A DNA stretch of 5,686 nt. Origin: Verrucomicrobiota bacterium (GTDB taxonomy: Bacteria > Verrucomicrobiota > Verrucomicrobiia > Chthoniobacterales > Xiphinematobacteraceae). Below the pieces are notes generated by a model. It searched no databases and had not been told where the DNA came from. It saw only the letters and a list, made by a program, of their open reading frames with translations. Where the stretch lies: the NCBI GenBank assembly GCA_003176035.1, contig PSRL01000043.1, positions 1 to 5,686 on the forward strand, in the 5' to 3' direction. The position numbers and the translations under genes were made by a program. Shown here piece after piece: positions 1 to 5,686 of the stretch; the stretch's first letter is position 1; every line of letters begins with the position of its first letter.

Positions 1-84
1 AAATTTTACTGTCAAAATACCCGCACACATGGATGTTTACTAGCTTAAACGCTTTTTTCAGACTCAACTAAATAAATTGCAGAA

Positions 85-513
85 TTACCTTTTCATCAAC
101 TGGCAATAAGCAAAGGTGATTTCGGAATCGTTTTCTTTCCCGTCATCCTCCTCGTCTTCTTGAGACCATTGGTAAAAAATCATGCTGTTTCCGAATGAGA
201 AGGCCTCATCCATACTGGCGCTCAACTCCTCAAAATCGGGAGCCCCCAGTTCGGGGTAACACCCTTTGCAGAGGATTTGCCAACGAAGAAGTGTTATTGG
301 ATGCCAATCGACTTCCCTAATGAGATCGACCGCCCTTTCTTCAGCTTCGCAAAGAGAGTCAGCATTGATATAACAATTCACATATGCTCCCTGAATACCA
401 CTCATCGCGTCCTCTTGCGGATTTTTTCTGTCGGGAACCGCTTTGATTGTCAGAAAAAAAATCTCCGAGTCAGAGTTGCGCTTTATCCGCTCAATTGTAT
501 TCGAATACAGCAT
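85..513 (-). CDS. Small acidic protein of unknown function downstream of glgB
   Basis: I do not recognise a named family with confidence. The 142-residue product has no signal peptide or membrane segment, so it is probably cytoplasmic. Residues 16-25 (SEIFFLTIKA) look like a beta strand. They are followed by GAYVNCYINADSLCEAEERAVDLI (about 42-65), a strand-then-helix pattern with a charged amphipathic helix, and then by WHPI (70-73). An acidic run covers residues 119-131, mostly D and E. Six cysteines are present, without CxxC spacing. The overall pattern vaguely recalls small uncharacterised bacterial proteins with a GAYVNC-like strand, but this is from memory. The gene follows glgB by 19 bases on the same strand, suggesting co-transcription, and starts with ATG at 511-513 without a Shine-Dalgarno motif. 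M37 is an alternative start that would lose the first strand. Coding status is supported by position, length and a plausible composition rather than by homology. Confidence 0.7.
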   Translation of the reverse strand: MLYSNTIERIKRNSDSEIFFLTIKAVPDRKNPQEDAMSGIQGAYVNCYINADSLCEAEERAVDLIREVDWHPITLLRWQILCKGCYPELGAPDFEELSASMDEAFSFGNSMIFYQWSQEDEEDDGKENDSEITFAYCQLMKR

Positions 514-532
514 AATGGAGAGCAGTATACCA

Positions 533-2722
533 TTAACAGGCTTTAAATGCGAGGAGGGAAAGAGGAGGAAGTTCTACGCAAATCGAATGTTCTTTGCCTT
601 GCCAAGCGATCGATTGAGTACAACACCGATTTGTATTAACGACATTTCCTCCTCCGTAAATTTCCGCATCGGTATTTAAGATTTCCCGATAACATCCAGC
701 GCGATGAACTCCCACTCGATAGCCATAGCGAATCACCGGCGTTGCGTTAACAATGAAGAGAATTGGCTCATCTCTTGAAGTTTTTCGCAAAAATGACCAA
801 ATACTGCGGTCTGAATCCTTATAGTCGATCCATTCAAAACCATCAGCACAGTCATCACATTCATACAGACTCGGTTCGCTGACATAGAGTCGGTTCAGAT
901 GTTGGACCAGCCGTTGTAATCCTTGGTGCATCGGAGAGGAGAGGAGGTGCCAGTCCAAACTTCGGGCATAAGACCACTCATTCCATTGGCCGAATTCGCC
1001 GCCCTGAAAAAGAAGCTTCTTACCCGGATGAGCCCACATCCAAGCTATGAACATGCGAAGATTGGCAAACTTTTGCCAAACATCTCCTGGCATCTTACCG
1101 AGCAAAGAACCTTTTCCATGAACTACTTCGTCATGACTAAGAACGAGAATAAAGTGTTCGCTAAATGCGTAGGCTAAGGAAAATATGATTTCTTGTTGGT
1201 GAAATCTTCGATGAATCGGATCGCGAGCCATGTAACGAAGAGAATCATTCATCCAACCCATATTCCATTTGAAACCAAATCCCACGCCACCGAGATGGAC
1301 AGGCTGTGAGATTCCGGGCCACGTTGTGGATTCTTCAGCGATCATAAGAATGCCTGGATGATGTTTGCAGCAGACTTCGTTACAATTTTTTAGAAATTGA
1401 ATTGCCTCTAAATTTTCATGTCCTCCCAGATGATTGGGAACCCACTTGCCCGGTTGGCGTGAATAATCCAAATATAGCATCGACGCCACCGCATCCACAC
1501 GCAGGCCATCTACGTGATATTCATTGAGCCAAAAAATCGCATTTGCCATGAGAAAGTTTGTGACCTCCTTCCGACCATAATTGAAAACGAGCGTTCCCCA
1601 GTTTTTATGCTCACCAATGCGAGGGTCTTCGTACTCATAAAGGCAAGTGCCATCATAGCGAGCTAAACCATGAATATCTTTCGGGAAATGACCCGGTGGC
1701 CAGTCCAGAATCACGCCGATTTCCTGAAGATGGCATTGATCAATAAAGTACCGAAACTCGTCCGGTGTTCCAAACCGACTGGTTGGTGCGTAGTAATTGA
1801 CAAGCTGGTAGCCCCAAGAACCATCGAAAGGGTGTTCCATAATGGGCATGAGCTCTATGTGGGTGAACCCCATTTTTTTTACGTAGGGGATGAGTTCTTC
1901 AACCAATTCCACGTAGCTGAAGGGTCGATCGTTTTCGGTACGCTTCCAGGAAGCCAAATGGACTTCGTAGGTGCTGAAAGGTGTTCGGTAAATATCGCGT
2001 TTTGCGCGGTTCCGCATCCACTCGGCGTCACTCCAAACGAAGCGGGTTAAATCATAAACAATGCAGGCGGTCTGTGTGTCATGTTGAGCAAAGGCCGCAA
2101 AAGGATCCGTTTTCAAGAGTGTGGTTCCGTCAGCGGTTCGCACTTCAAATTTGTAATGTTTCCCTTCATAGACGCCGGGAAGAAAAATCTCCCAGAGACC
2201 CGATGCATTCAATTTTCGCATACAGTGACGACGGCCATCCCATTGGTTAAAATCGCCAACAATGCTTACCCTTTGGGCATGGGGAGCCCAGACAGCAAAA
2301 TGAGCCCCGGAAACTCCCTCCCGCTCCAAGAGATGAGCTCCCAGTTTCTTATAAATCTCCACATGAATTCCCTCTCGGAAGGCATAGATATCCGCTTCCT
2401 TGAGAATAGGACCGAAGGAATAGGGGTCATATTCACGCCAGCGCTTACCGCAAGGGTCGGCAAGTTCCAAAATGTAGGGAAATGGCTCTTGGAGGTCGGG
2501 AAGGAATTTTTCAAAAAAACCCACCGGATGTATCTTAGGCAGAGGGAAAACACGCGAAGAGTTTTTCCGATCCAGTAAAATAACTTCAGCAACATCGGGT
2601 CGAAAGACCCGCGCCACAGCACCGCTTTTTAAAGGATGAAATCCGAGAAATCGAAAGGGCTCCGGATGCCGTGCTTCAATTAAAGCATAGAAATCCGCGT
2701 CCGACAATGTGGAGAAGTTCAT
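533..2722 (-). CDS. glgB: 1,4-alpha-glucan branching enzyme (glycogen branching enzyme)
   Basis: GlgB cuts alpha-1,4 glucan chains and rejoins them through alpha-1,6 links, creating glycogen branches in the cytoplasm. At 729 residues it is a full-length four-domain form like that of E. coli: an N-terminal N1 domain (about 10-100), a CBM48 domain (about 130-215, with FAVWAPHAQRVSIVGDFNQWDG), the GH13 catalytic barrel (about 250-600) and a C-terminal beta domain. Catalytic residues are D410 in DGLRVDAVASM, E463 in IAEEST and D531 in LSHDEVVHGK. Oddities are P342 in DWPPGHFP where valine is usual, V527 in FILVLSHDE where proline is usual, and YQLVNYYAPT where a glycine normally precedes the aromatic pair; the reading frame is nevertheless intact. 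The ATG at 2720-2722 gives MNFSTLSDADFYALIEARHPEPF, a normal start, without a Shine-Dalgarno motif. No other glycogen genes are in view. The stop is 19 bases before the next gene. Confidence 0.97.
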   Translation of the reverse strand: MNFSTLSDADFYALIEARHPEPFRFLGFHPLKSGAVARVFRPDVAEVILLDRKNSSRVFPLPKIHPVGFFEKFLPDLQEPFPYILELADPCGKRWREYDPYSFGPILKEADIYAFREGIHVEIYKKLGAHLLEREGVSGAHFAVWAPHAQRVSIVGDFNQWDGRRHCMRKLNASGLWEIFLPGVYEGKHYKFEVRTADGTTLLKTDPFAAFAQHDTQTACIVYDLTRFVWSDAEWMRNRAKRDIYRTPFSTYEVHLASWKRTENDRPFSYVELVEELIPYVKKMGFTHIELMPIMEHPFDGSWGYQLVNYYAPTSRFGTPDEFRYFIDQCHLQEIGVILDWPPGHFPKDIHGLARYDGTCLYEYEDPRIGEHKNWGTLVFNYGRKEVTNFLMANAIFWLNEYHVDGLRVDAVASMLYLDYSRQPGKWVPNHLGGHENLEAIQFLKNCNEVCCKHHPGILMIAEESTTWPGISQPVHLGGVGFGFKWNMGWMNDSLRYMARDPIHRRFHQQEIIFSLAYAFSEHFILVLSHDEVVHGKGSLLGKMPGDVWQKFANLRMFIAWMWAHPGKKLLFQGGEFGQWNEWSYARSLDWHLLSSPMHQGLQRLVQHLNRLYVSEPSLYECDDCADGFEWIDYKDSDRSIWSFLRKTSRDEPILFIVNATPVIRYGYRVGVHRAGCYREILNTDAEIYGGGNVVNTNRCCTQSIAWQGKEHSICVELPPLSLLAFKAC

Positions 2723-2742
2723 GATCGGCTTCGTCGCTTGCT

Positions 2743-2771
2743 TTTTATAGCGAAAAAACTATAAAATATAG
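2743..2771 (-). promoter_or_regulatory. AT-rich nested inverted repeat just upstream of glgB
   Basis: The plus strand carries TTTTATAG at 2743-2750 and its exact reverse complement CTATAAAA at 2759-2766, with an eight-base loop. The second arm is also part of a second palindrome, CTATA-AAA-TATAG (2759-2771). The site ends about 20 bases before the glgB start codon. On the minus strand it offers several -10-like hexamers (TATATT, TATAGT, TATAAA) but no good -35 at 16-18 bases. It may be the glgB core promoter region, an operator, or simply low-complexity AT-rich DNA. Confidence 0.3.
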
Positions 2772-2957
2772 AGGAATTTAGGGAATTTTTGTTCCGGCGA
2801 GTTTTTAAAGGCCAAATCCTCCGATCCATTGGGGCCGAATTTCAACTGAAGGCGGTATTGTCGTGGCCCACGGCCCTTCAATGCAACGCAAAAACCAGGG
2901 CCATTCGACCGCTACCGAGGCAGCCTCCCCCGAGCAATTTTTTAAGCTGATAACAAA
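2772..2957. other. Noncoding gap upstream of glgB with small GC-rich inverted repeats
   Basis: This stretch lies between the MITE-like element and the AT-rich site before glgB. I see no gene in it on either strand. It contains a few short inverted repeats: GGCCCT (2872-2877) with AGGGCC (2897-2902), CGTGG (2862-2866) with CCACG (2868-2872), and a GAGGC/GCCTC pair near 2917-2928. It is noticeably more GC-rich than the sequence on both sides. These could be parts of a structured glgB leader or chance matches; none has the form of a known riboswitch or of a clear terminator on the minus strand. Confidence 0.4.
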
Positions 2958-3117
2958 TAGGTTAGCACTACTTCGTTAAGTAAACAGACATTGCCGGATT
3001 TTCTGTTTTTTTTGCCCTGAAGCCCCAGAAAACGACCTGTTGTATTTTTAGAAATTTGCGGCATTTTGACCCAATTGTCCGATTCAATTTTTATTTAACG
3101 AAGTTAGTGCTAGGTCA
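2958..3117. mobile_element. MITE-like element with terminal inverted repeats and a candidate target-site duplication
   Basis: Two long, nearly matching inverted arms bracket about 105 bases of noncoding DNA. The left arm (2965-2984) reads GCACTACTTCGTTAAGTAAA. The right arm (3090-3110), read on the minus strand, is GCACTA, an extra A, then CTTCGTTAAATAAA, so the arms differ by one inserted base and one substitution. Directly outside the arms are TAGGTTA (2958-2964) and TAGGTCA (3111-3117), a direct repeat matching at six of seven bases, as expected of a target-site duplication. The interior has no plausible coding frame, an eight-T run (3006-3013) and a smaller inverted repeat TTTTCTG/CAGAAAA (2999-3005 with 3026-3032). 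Size, ends and flanks fit a miniature inverted-repeat transposable element; I cannot name its family. The alternative is a long-range RNA hairpin, less likely because the loop would be over 100 bases. No second copy is seen in the window. Confidence 0.55.
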
Positions 3118-3141
3118 TTAATGCTCTCAGTGCTGAGGAAG

Positions 3142-4263
3142 TCAGCGCTGGCTGATCGGTAATACCTTTTTCCCAACCGCAGGGCCCGTATATTCACTGA
3201 GGGGGCGGTATAGGGTATTATCGGCCAATTGTTCCAGAATGTGAGCGATCCATCCGGAGGTTCGGGCGATTGCAAAAATGGGCGTAAACATGTCGGTAGG
3301 CAGCCCTAGTGAATAGTAGACGATAGCTGAATAAAAATCGACATTGGCATTTAACCCTTTTTGTTCCTTCATGATAGCGGCGATCCGCTCAGCCATTTGA
3401 ATCCATTTTGATTCACCGATTTTATCACAAAGTTTTATGGCCATCTGCTGTAAATGCGGTGCGCGGGGGTCTAGCGTTCGATAGACGCGGTGACCAATGC
3501 CCATAATTTTTTTGTGTTGGTCGAGCTGCTCTTTTATCCACCCGTCCACACGATCCGGGCTATTGATATCGAGCAGCATATGGATCACGCCTTCATTAGC
3601 TCCCCCATGTAGGGGGCCTTTCAACGTGCCGATTGCAGAGGTCACTGCGGAGTATATGTCACTCAGAGTGGAAATGGTAACACGCGCGGAAAATGTGGAA
3701 GCATTCATCCCATGATCGGCGTGAAGCACATAAGCAAGATCAAGCGTTTTAGCTGCTTCCTCCGTTGGCTCTTCACCATTCAATAAATAAAGGAAATGTG
3801 CGGCTTCACCAAGGTCGGAACGGATAGGGGGCAAACTTTTTCCCTGGCGGACGCGATGAAAGTAAGCGGCTATGACACCTATGCCGGCGGTAATGCAAAC
3901 GGCTCTCTCACGATTTGCCCCAGCGTCGTCGCCATTGACTGAGTCGTATAATCCCAACATGGAAACCGCCGTTCGCAAGATATCCATCGGATTGGCTTCC
4001 TTCGGAGCGTTAGCGACAAAATCAATGACTTTTTGTGGAATTTGGCGGGAGCGGCCTAGACTGGTTCGGAGTTTGCTAAGTTCGGATTGATTGGGCAGTT
4101 CGCCGTACCAGAGAAGATAAATGATCTCCTCATAGCTGACATTTCCTGCAAGTTCATTGATATCGTAACCTGCATAAACGAGTATTCCCTCTTCTCCAAG
4201 AACATCACTGATGGCGGTGCTATTCGCAACGATCCCTTTAAGTCCCTTGGCTATGGTCGACAT
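3142..4263 (-). CDS. gltA: Citrate synthase, short dimeric type
   Basis: Citrate synthase condenses acetyl-CoA and oxaloacetate to citrate, the entry step of the TCA cycle. At 373 residues it matches the short dimeric form found in Gram-positive bacteria, archaea and others rather than the longer NADH-inhibited hexameric type of E. coli. Motifs in order: GEEGILVYAGYDI (residues 23-35), HADHGMNAST (181-190), GPLHGGANE (216-224) with active-site H219, GIGHRVYR (255-262) with active-site H258, NVDFYSA (307-313) with catalytic D309, and ARTSGW (333-338) with a substrate-binding arginine. All key residues are present. The start at 4261-4263 gives a normal N-terminus; no Shine-Dalgarno motif is seen before it. 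The close relative 2-methylcitrate synthase is an alternative, but the sucCD neighbours and the absence of other propionate-pathway genes in view favour citrate synthase. The stop is TGA at 3142-3144. Confidence 0.94.
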   Translation of the reverse strand: MSTIAKGLKGIVANSTAISDVLGEEGILVYAGYDINELAGNVSYEEIIYLLWYGELPNQSELSKLRTSLGRSRQIPQKVIDFVANAPKEANPMDILRTAVSMLGLYDSVNGDDAGANRERAVCITAGIGVIAAYFHRVRQGKSLPPIRSDLGEAAHFLYLLNGEEPTEEAAKTLDLAYVLHADHGMNASTFSARVTISTLSDIYSAVTSAIGTLKGPLHGGANEGVIHMLLDINSPDRVDGWIKEQLDQHKKIMGIGHRVYRTLDPRAPHLQQMAIKLCDKIGESKWIQMAERIAAIMKEQKGLNANVDFYSAIVYYSLGLPTDMFTPIFAIARTSGWIAHILEQLADNTLYRPLSEYTGPAVGKKVLPISQR

Positions 4264-4285
4264 GGTAAATATGAAGTTTAAATCT

Positions 4286-4312
4286 ATTGTACGCGGGGTT
4301 CGTCTCTTGAAA
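4286..4312 (-). promoter_or_regulatory. Possible promoter of the citrate synthase gene
   Basis: In the 131-base spacer between sucD and gltA the minus strand reads TACAAT at 4286-4291, five of six matches to the sigma-70 type -10 box, ending 22 bases before the ATG. A weak -35 candidate, TTTCAA, lies at 4307-4312 with a short spacing of 15 bases. The -35 candidate is one half of the palindrome TTGAATGTTTCAA (4307-4319). This is a motif match only; the organism's sigma-factor preferences are unknown. No convincing sucD terminator was found in the spacer, so read-through from sucCD is also possible. Confidence 0.3.
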
Positions 4313-4394
4313 CATTCAAAACAGTGCGCCTCGCTGTGATGGTAAAAAGCGAACAGAAGCCATTTGTACTCAGTATAGAATAAACCAGTTCCTG

Positions 4395-5270
4395 CTACCT
4401 TTTCAAGGCGCGGCTCAAAGCTTCGGCCATATCTGCGGGCGATTCCGCAACTTCCATGCCCGCTTTTTTCAATGCTGCAATCTTGCCTTGCGCGGTGCCG
4501 ACGCCTCCGGCAATGATGGCACCTGCGTGTCCCATACGGCGTCCTGGCGGGGCGGTTGATCCCGCAATAAAGGCGGCGATTGGTTTTTTACAATTTTGTG
4601 CAGCCCATGCAGCGGCTTCCTCTTCAGCAGCGCCACCAATTTCTCCGATCAGAATGATGCCTTCGGTTTGAGGATCGTCATTCAGTAAGCGCAGTGCTTC
4701 GAGATGCGAGGTCCCATTGATGGGATCTCCCCCGATACCGATACAGGTACTTTGTCCGTATCCGCGTGAAGTGAGTTGCCAAACGGCTTCGTAGGTCAGC
4801 GTCCCTGATCGAGAAATGACGCCGATGGGGCCCGGCTGATGAATGTAGCCCGGCATAATTCCGATTTTGCACTGGCCGGGAGTAATGATGCCCGGACAGT
4901 TCGGACCAATCAACCGCGAGTTCTTATCGCGCAAACCTTCTTTCACCCGCATCATGTCGATCACCGGAATTCCCTCCGTAATGCAGACAATCAGCTCAAC
5001 GCCAGCCGCTGCCGCCTCCAGGATGGCATCCGCTGCGAAGGGAGCAGGCACGAAGATCATTGTCGCATTGCAACCAGTACGCTTGCGAGCTTCTTCCACA
5101 GTATCAAACACAGGTACTTTAGATTCAAACATCTCCCCTCCCCGACCAGGAGTAACCCCTGCAACGACGTTAGTTCCGTATTCCATACATCCTCGCGCAT
5201 GAAAACCGCCGGACTTTCCGGTAATTCCTTGCACAAGTAAACGGGTATTTTTATCGACCAGAATTGCCAT
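4395..5270 (-). CDS. sucD: Succinyl-CoA synthetase alpha subunit
   Basis: The alpha subunit of succinyl-CoA ligase carries the CoA-binding fold and the histidine that is phosphorylated during catalysis. The protein has 291 residues, the normal family length. The N-terminal CoA-binding domain shows LLVQGITGKSGGFHA (residues 11-25) and GGVTPGRGG-like AGVTPGRGG (37-45). GPNCPGI lies at 122-128. The ligase half contains ISRSGTLTYE (152-161), GIGGDPINGT (178-187) and the active-site loop GRRMGHAGAI, placing the phospho-histidine at H248. The start at 5268-5270 gives MAILVDKNT, which aligns with the E. coli SucD start, so the N-terminus is well set. No Shine-Dalgarno motif precedes it; the 20 bases upstream are mostly A and T. 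It lies 32 bases after sucC and ends with TAG. The product is complete and looks functional. Confidence 0.97.
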   Translation of the reverse strand: MAILVDKNTRLLVQGITGKSGGFHARGCMEYGTNVVAGVTPGRGGEMFESKVPVFDTVEEARKRTGCNATMIFVPAPFAADAILEAAAAGVELIVCITEGIPVIDMMRVKEGLRDKNSRLIGPNCPGIITPGQCKIGIMPGYIHQPGPIGVISRSGTLTYEAVWQLTSRGYGQSTCIGIGGDPINGTSHLEALRLLNDDPQTEGIILIGEIGGAAEEEAAAWAAQNCKKPIAAFIAGSTAPPGRRMGHAGAIIAGGVGTAQGKIAALKKAGMEVAESPADMAEALSRALKR

Positions 5271-5302
5271 GATTTTAAAAAGTTAAATGTAAATGAGCTG
5301 AG

Positions 5303-5686
5303 TTATGCCTGAGCCGCCTGAACTACTTTTTGAGCGGCGTCTGTTAAACCCTCCGCGGCGATAATAGGAAGATTCGACTCCTGAAGGAGTTTTTTGCCCA
5401 GATCCACATTTGTGCCTTCCAGACGGACAACAAGGGGCACTGGCAAACTGACCGCACGTACGGCATTGATAATCCCTTGTGCAATAATGTCGCAACGCAT
5501 GATTCCACCGAAAATGTTCACCAAGATAGCCTTTACCTTTTTATCGCTGACAAGAATTTTGAAAGCTTCGGTCACTTGCTCCTCGTTCGCTCCACCTCCC
5601 ACGTCCAGAAAATTTGCCGGCTCCCCACCATGGTATTTGATGATATCCATGGTGGACATAGCGAGGCCCGCACCATTTACCATGCA
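5303..5686 (-). CDS. sucC: Succinyl-CoA synthetase (ADP/GDP-forming) beta subunit, C-terminal part (5' end outside window)
   Basis: This is the beta subunit of succinyl-CoA ligase, a cytoplasmic TCA-cycle enzyme that couples succinyl-CoA to succinate conversion with ATP or GTP formation. Only the last 127 codons are present; the reading frame is open through the window edge, so the first visible ATG (5681-5683) is an internal methionine, not a start. The visible part is the CoA-ligase domain. It opens with the family segment CMVNGAGLAMSTMD, followed by GGEPANFLDVGGGA, then VNIFGGIMRCD and VVRLEGTN, and ends in GLTDAAQKVV, all closely matching the well-known E. coli SucC tail. It ends with TAA, 32 bases before sucD, the usual sucCD order, so the two are very probably co-transcribed. 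The ATP-grasp domain that sets ATP versus GTP preference is not visible, so nucleotide specificity cannot be judged. Confidence 0.96.
   Translation of the reverse strand, partial: CMVNGAGLAMSTMDIIKYHGGEPANFLDVGGGANEEQVTEAFKILVSDKKVKAILVNIFGGIMRCDIIAQGIINAVRAVSLPVPLVVRLEGTNVDLGKKLLQESNLPIIAAEGLTDAAQKVVQAAQA

Noticed and set aside
35..57. Possible plus-strand terminator: GTTTA/TAAAC arms followed by GCTTTTTT
   Set aside because: The stem is only five A/T-dominated pairs with a six-base loop and would be too weak. No plus-strand gene is visible upstream to be terminated.
2081..2578. A 165-codon open frame on the plus strand opposite glgB
   Set aside because: It lies wholly antisense to the N-terminal and CBM48 part of a strongly supported glgB, and its translation is rich in basic and low-logic sequence with no recognisable motif. 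It is a shadow frame.
2915..2947. GAGGCAGCCTC hairpin followed by a T-run on the plus strand
   Set aside because: It would act only on plus-strand transcripts, none of which is supported here. The loop is a single base, so the stem cannot close as drawn, and the T-run is ten or more bases away.
2965..3110. Reading the inverted arms as an attachment site or CRISPR-like repeat pair
   Set aside because: There are only two copies, they are inverted rather than direct, no integrase or cas gene is nearby, and the spacing is over 100 bases. A small transposable element explains arms and flanks better.
3126..3137. CTCAG-TG-CTGAG inverted repeat just after the citrate synthase stop codon
   Set aside because: The stem is five pairs with a two-base loop and no T-run follows on the minus strand, so it does not qualify as an intrinsic terminator.
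4839..5240. Plus-strand open frames opposite sucD (133 and 111 codons)
   Set aside because: Both are antisense to the conserved sucD frame and overlap each other; neither shows a protein-like pattern. High codon constraint on the opposite strand explains them.

Overview
The window holds ordinary bacterial central-metabolism genes, all on the minus strand. In transcription order (right to left) they are: the 3' end of sucC, complete sucD, a citrate synthase gene, complete glgB (glycogen branching enzyme), and a small acidic protein of unknown function. Base composition looks moderate, with AT-rich spacers. No assignable taxon marker is present. The wording of the proteins and the lack of Shine-Dalgarno motifs before all four visible starts would fit a member of the PVC group such as Verrucomicrobiota, possibly a host-associated lineage. 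That placement is a tentative inference from memory, not a demonstrated assignment.

Layout. Positions 5303-5686 encode the C-terminal 127 residues of the succinyl-CoA synthetase beta subunit, and the gene continues past the right edge. After a 32-base spacer comes the alpha subunit (4395-5270). A 131-base spacer with a possible promoter precedes a 373-residue dimeric-type citrate synthase (3142-4263). A 419-base noncoding gap follows. It contains a 150-base structure with matching inverted ends and short flanking direct repeats (about 2958-3117), which looks like a small non-autonomous transposable element, and an AT-rich nested inverted repeat just before glgB. GlgB (533-2722) is full length with all three expected catalytic residues, but several very conserved positions near the active site are changed. 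Only 19 bases separate it from the 142-residue orphan gene (85-513). The last 84 bases at the left edge hold no gene I can support.

Function. Citrate synthase opens the TCA cycle by condensing acetyl-CoA with oxaloacetate, and SucCD converts succinyl-CoA to succinate with nucleotide triphosphate formation. Having the three genes side by side and in the same direction makes a small TCA block. GlgB introduces alpha-1,6 branches into glycogen. It is separated from the TCA block by the putative mobile insertion and probably forms its own transcription unit with the small downstream gene. I found no convincing new defence, RNA or CRISPR system here. The items most worth a second look are the MITE-like element, the orphan protein, the GlgB substitutions and the missing ribosome-binding motifs.
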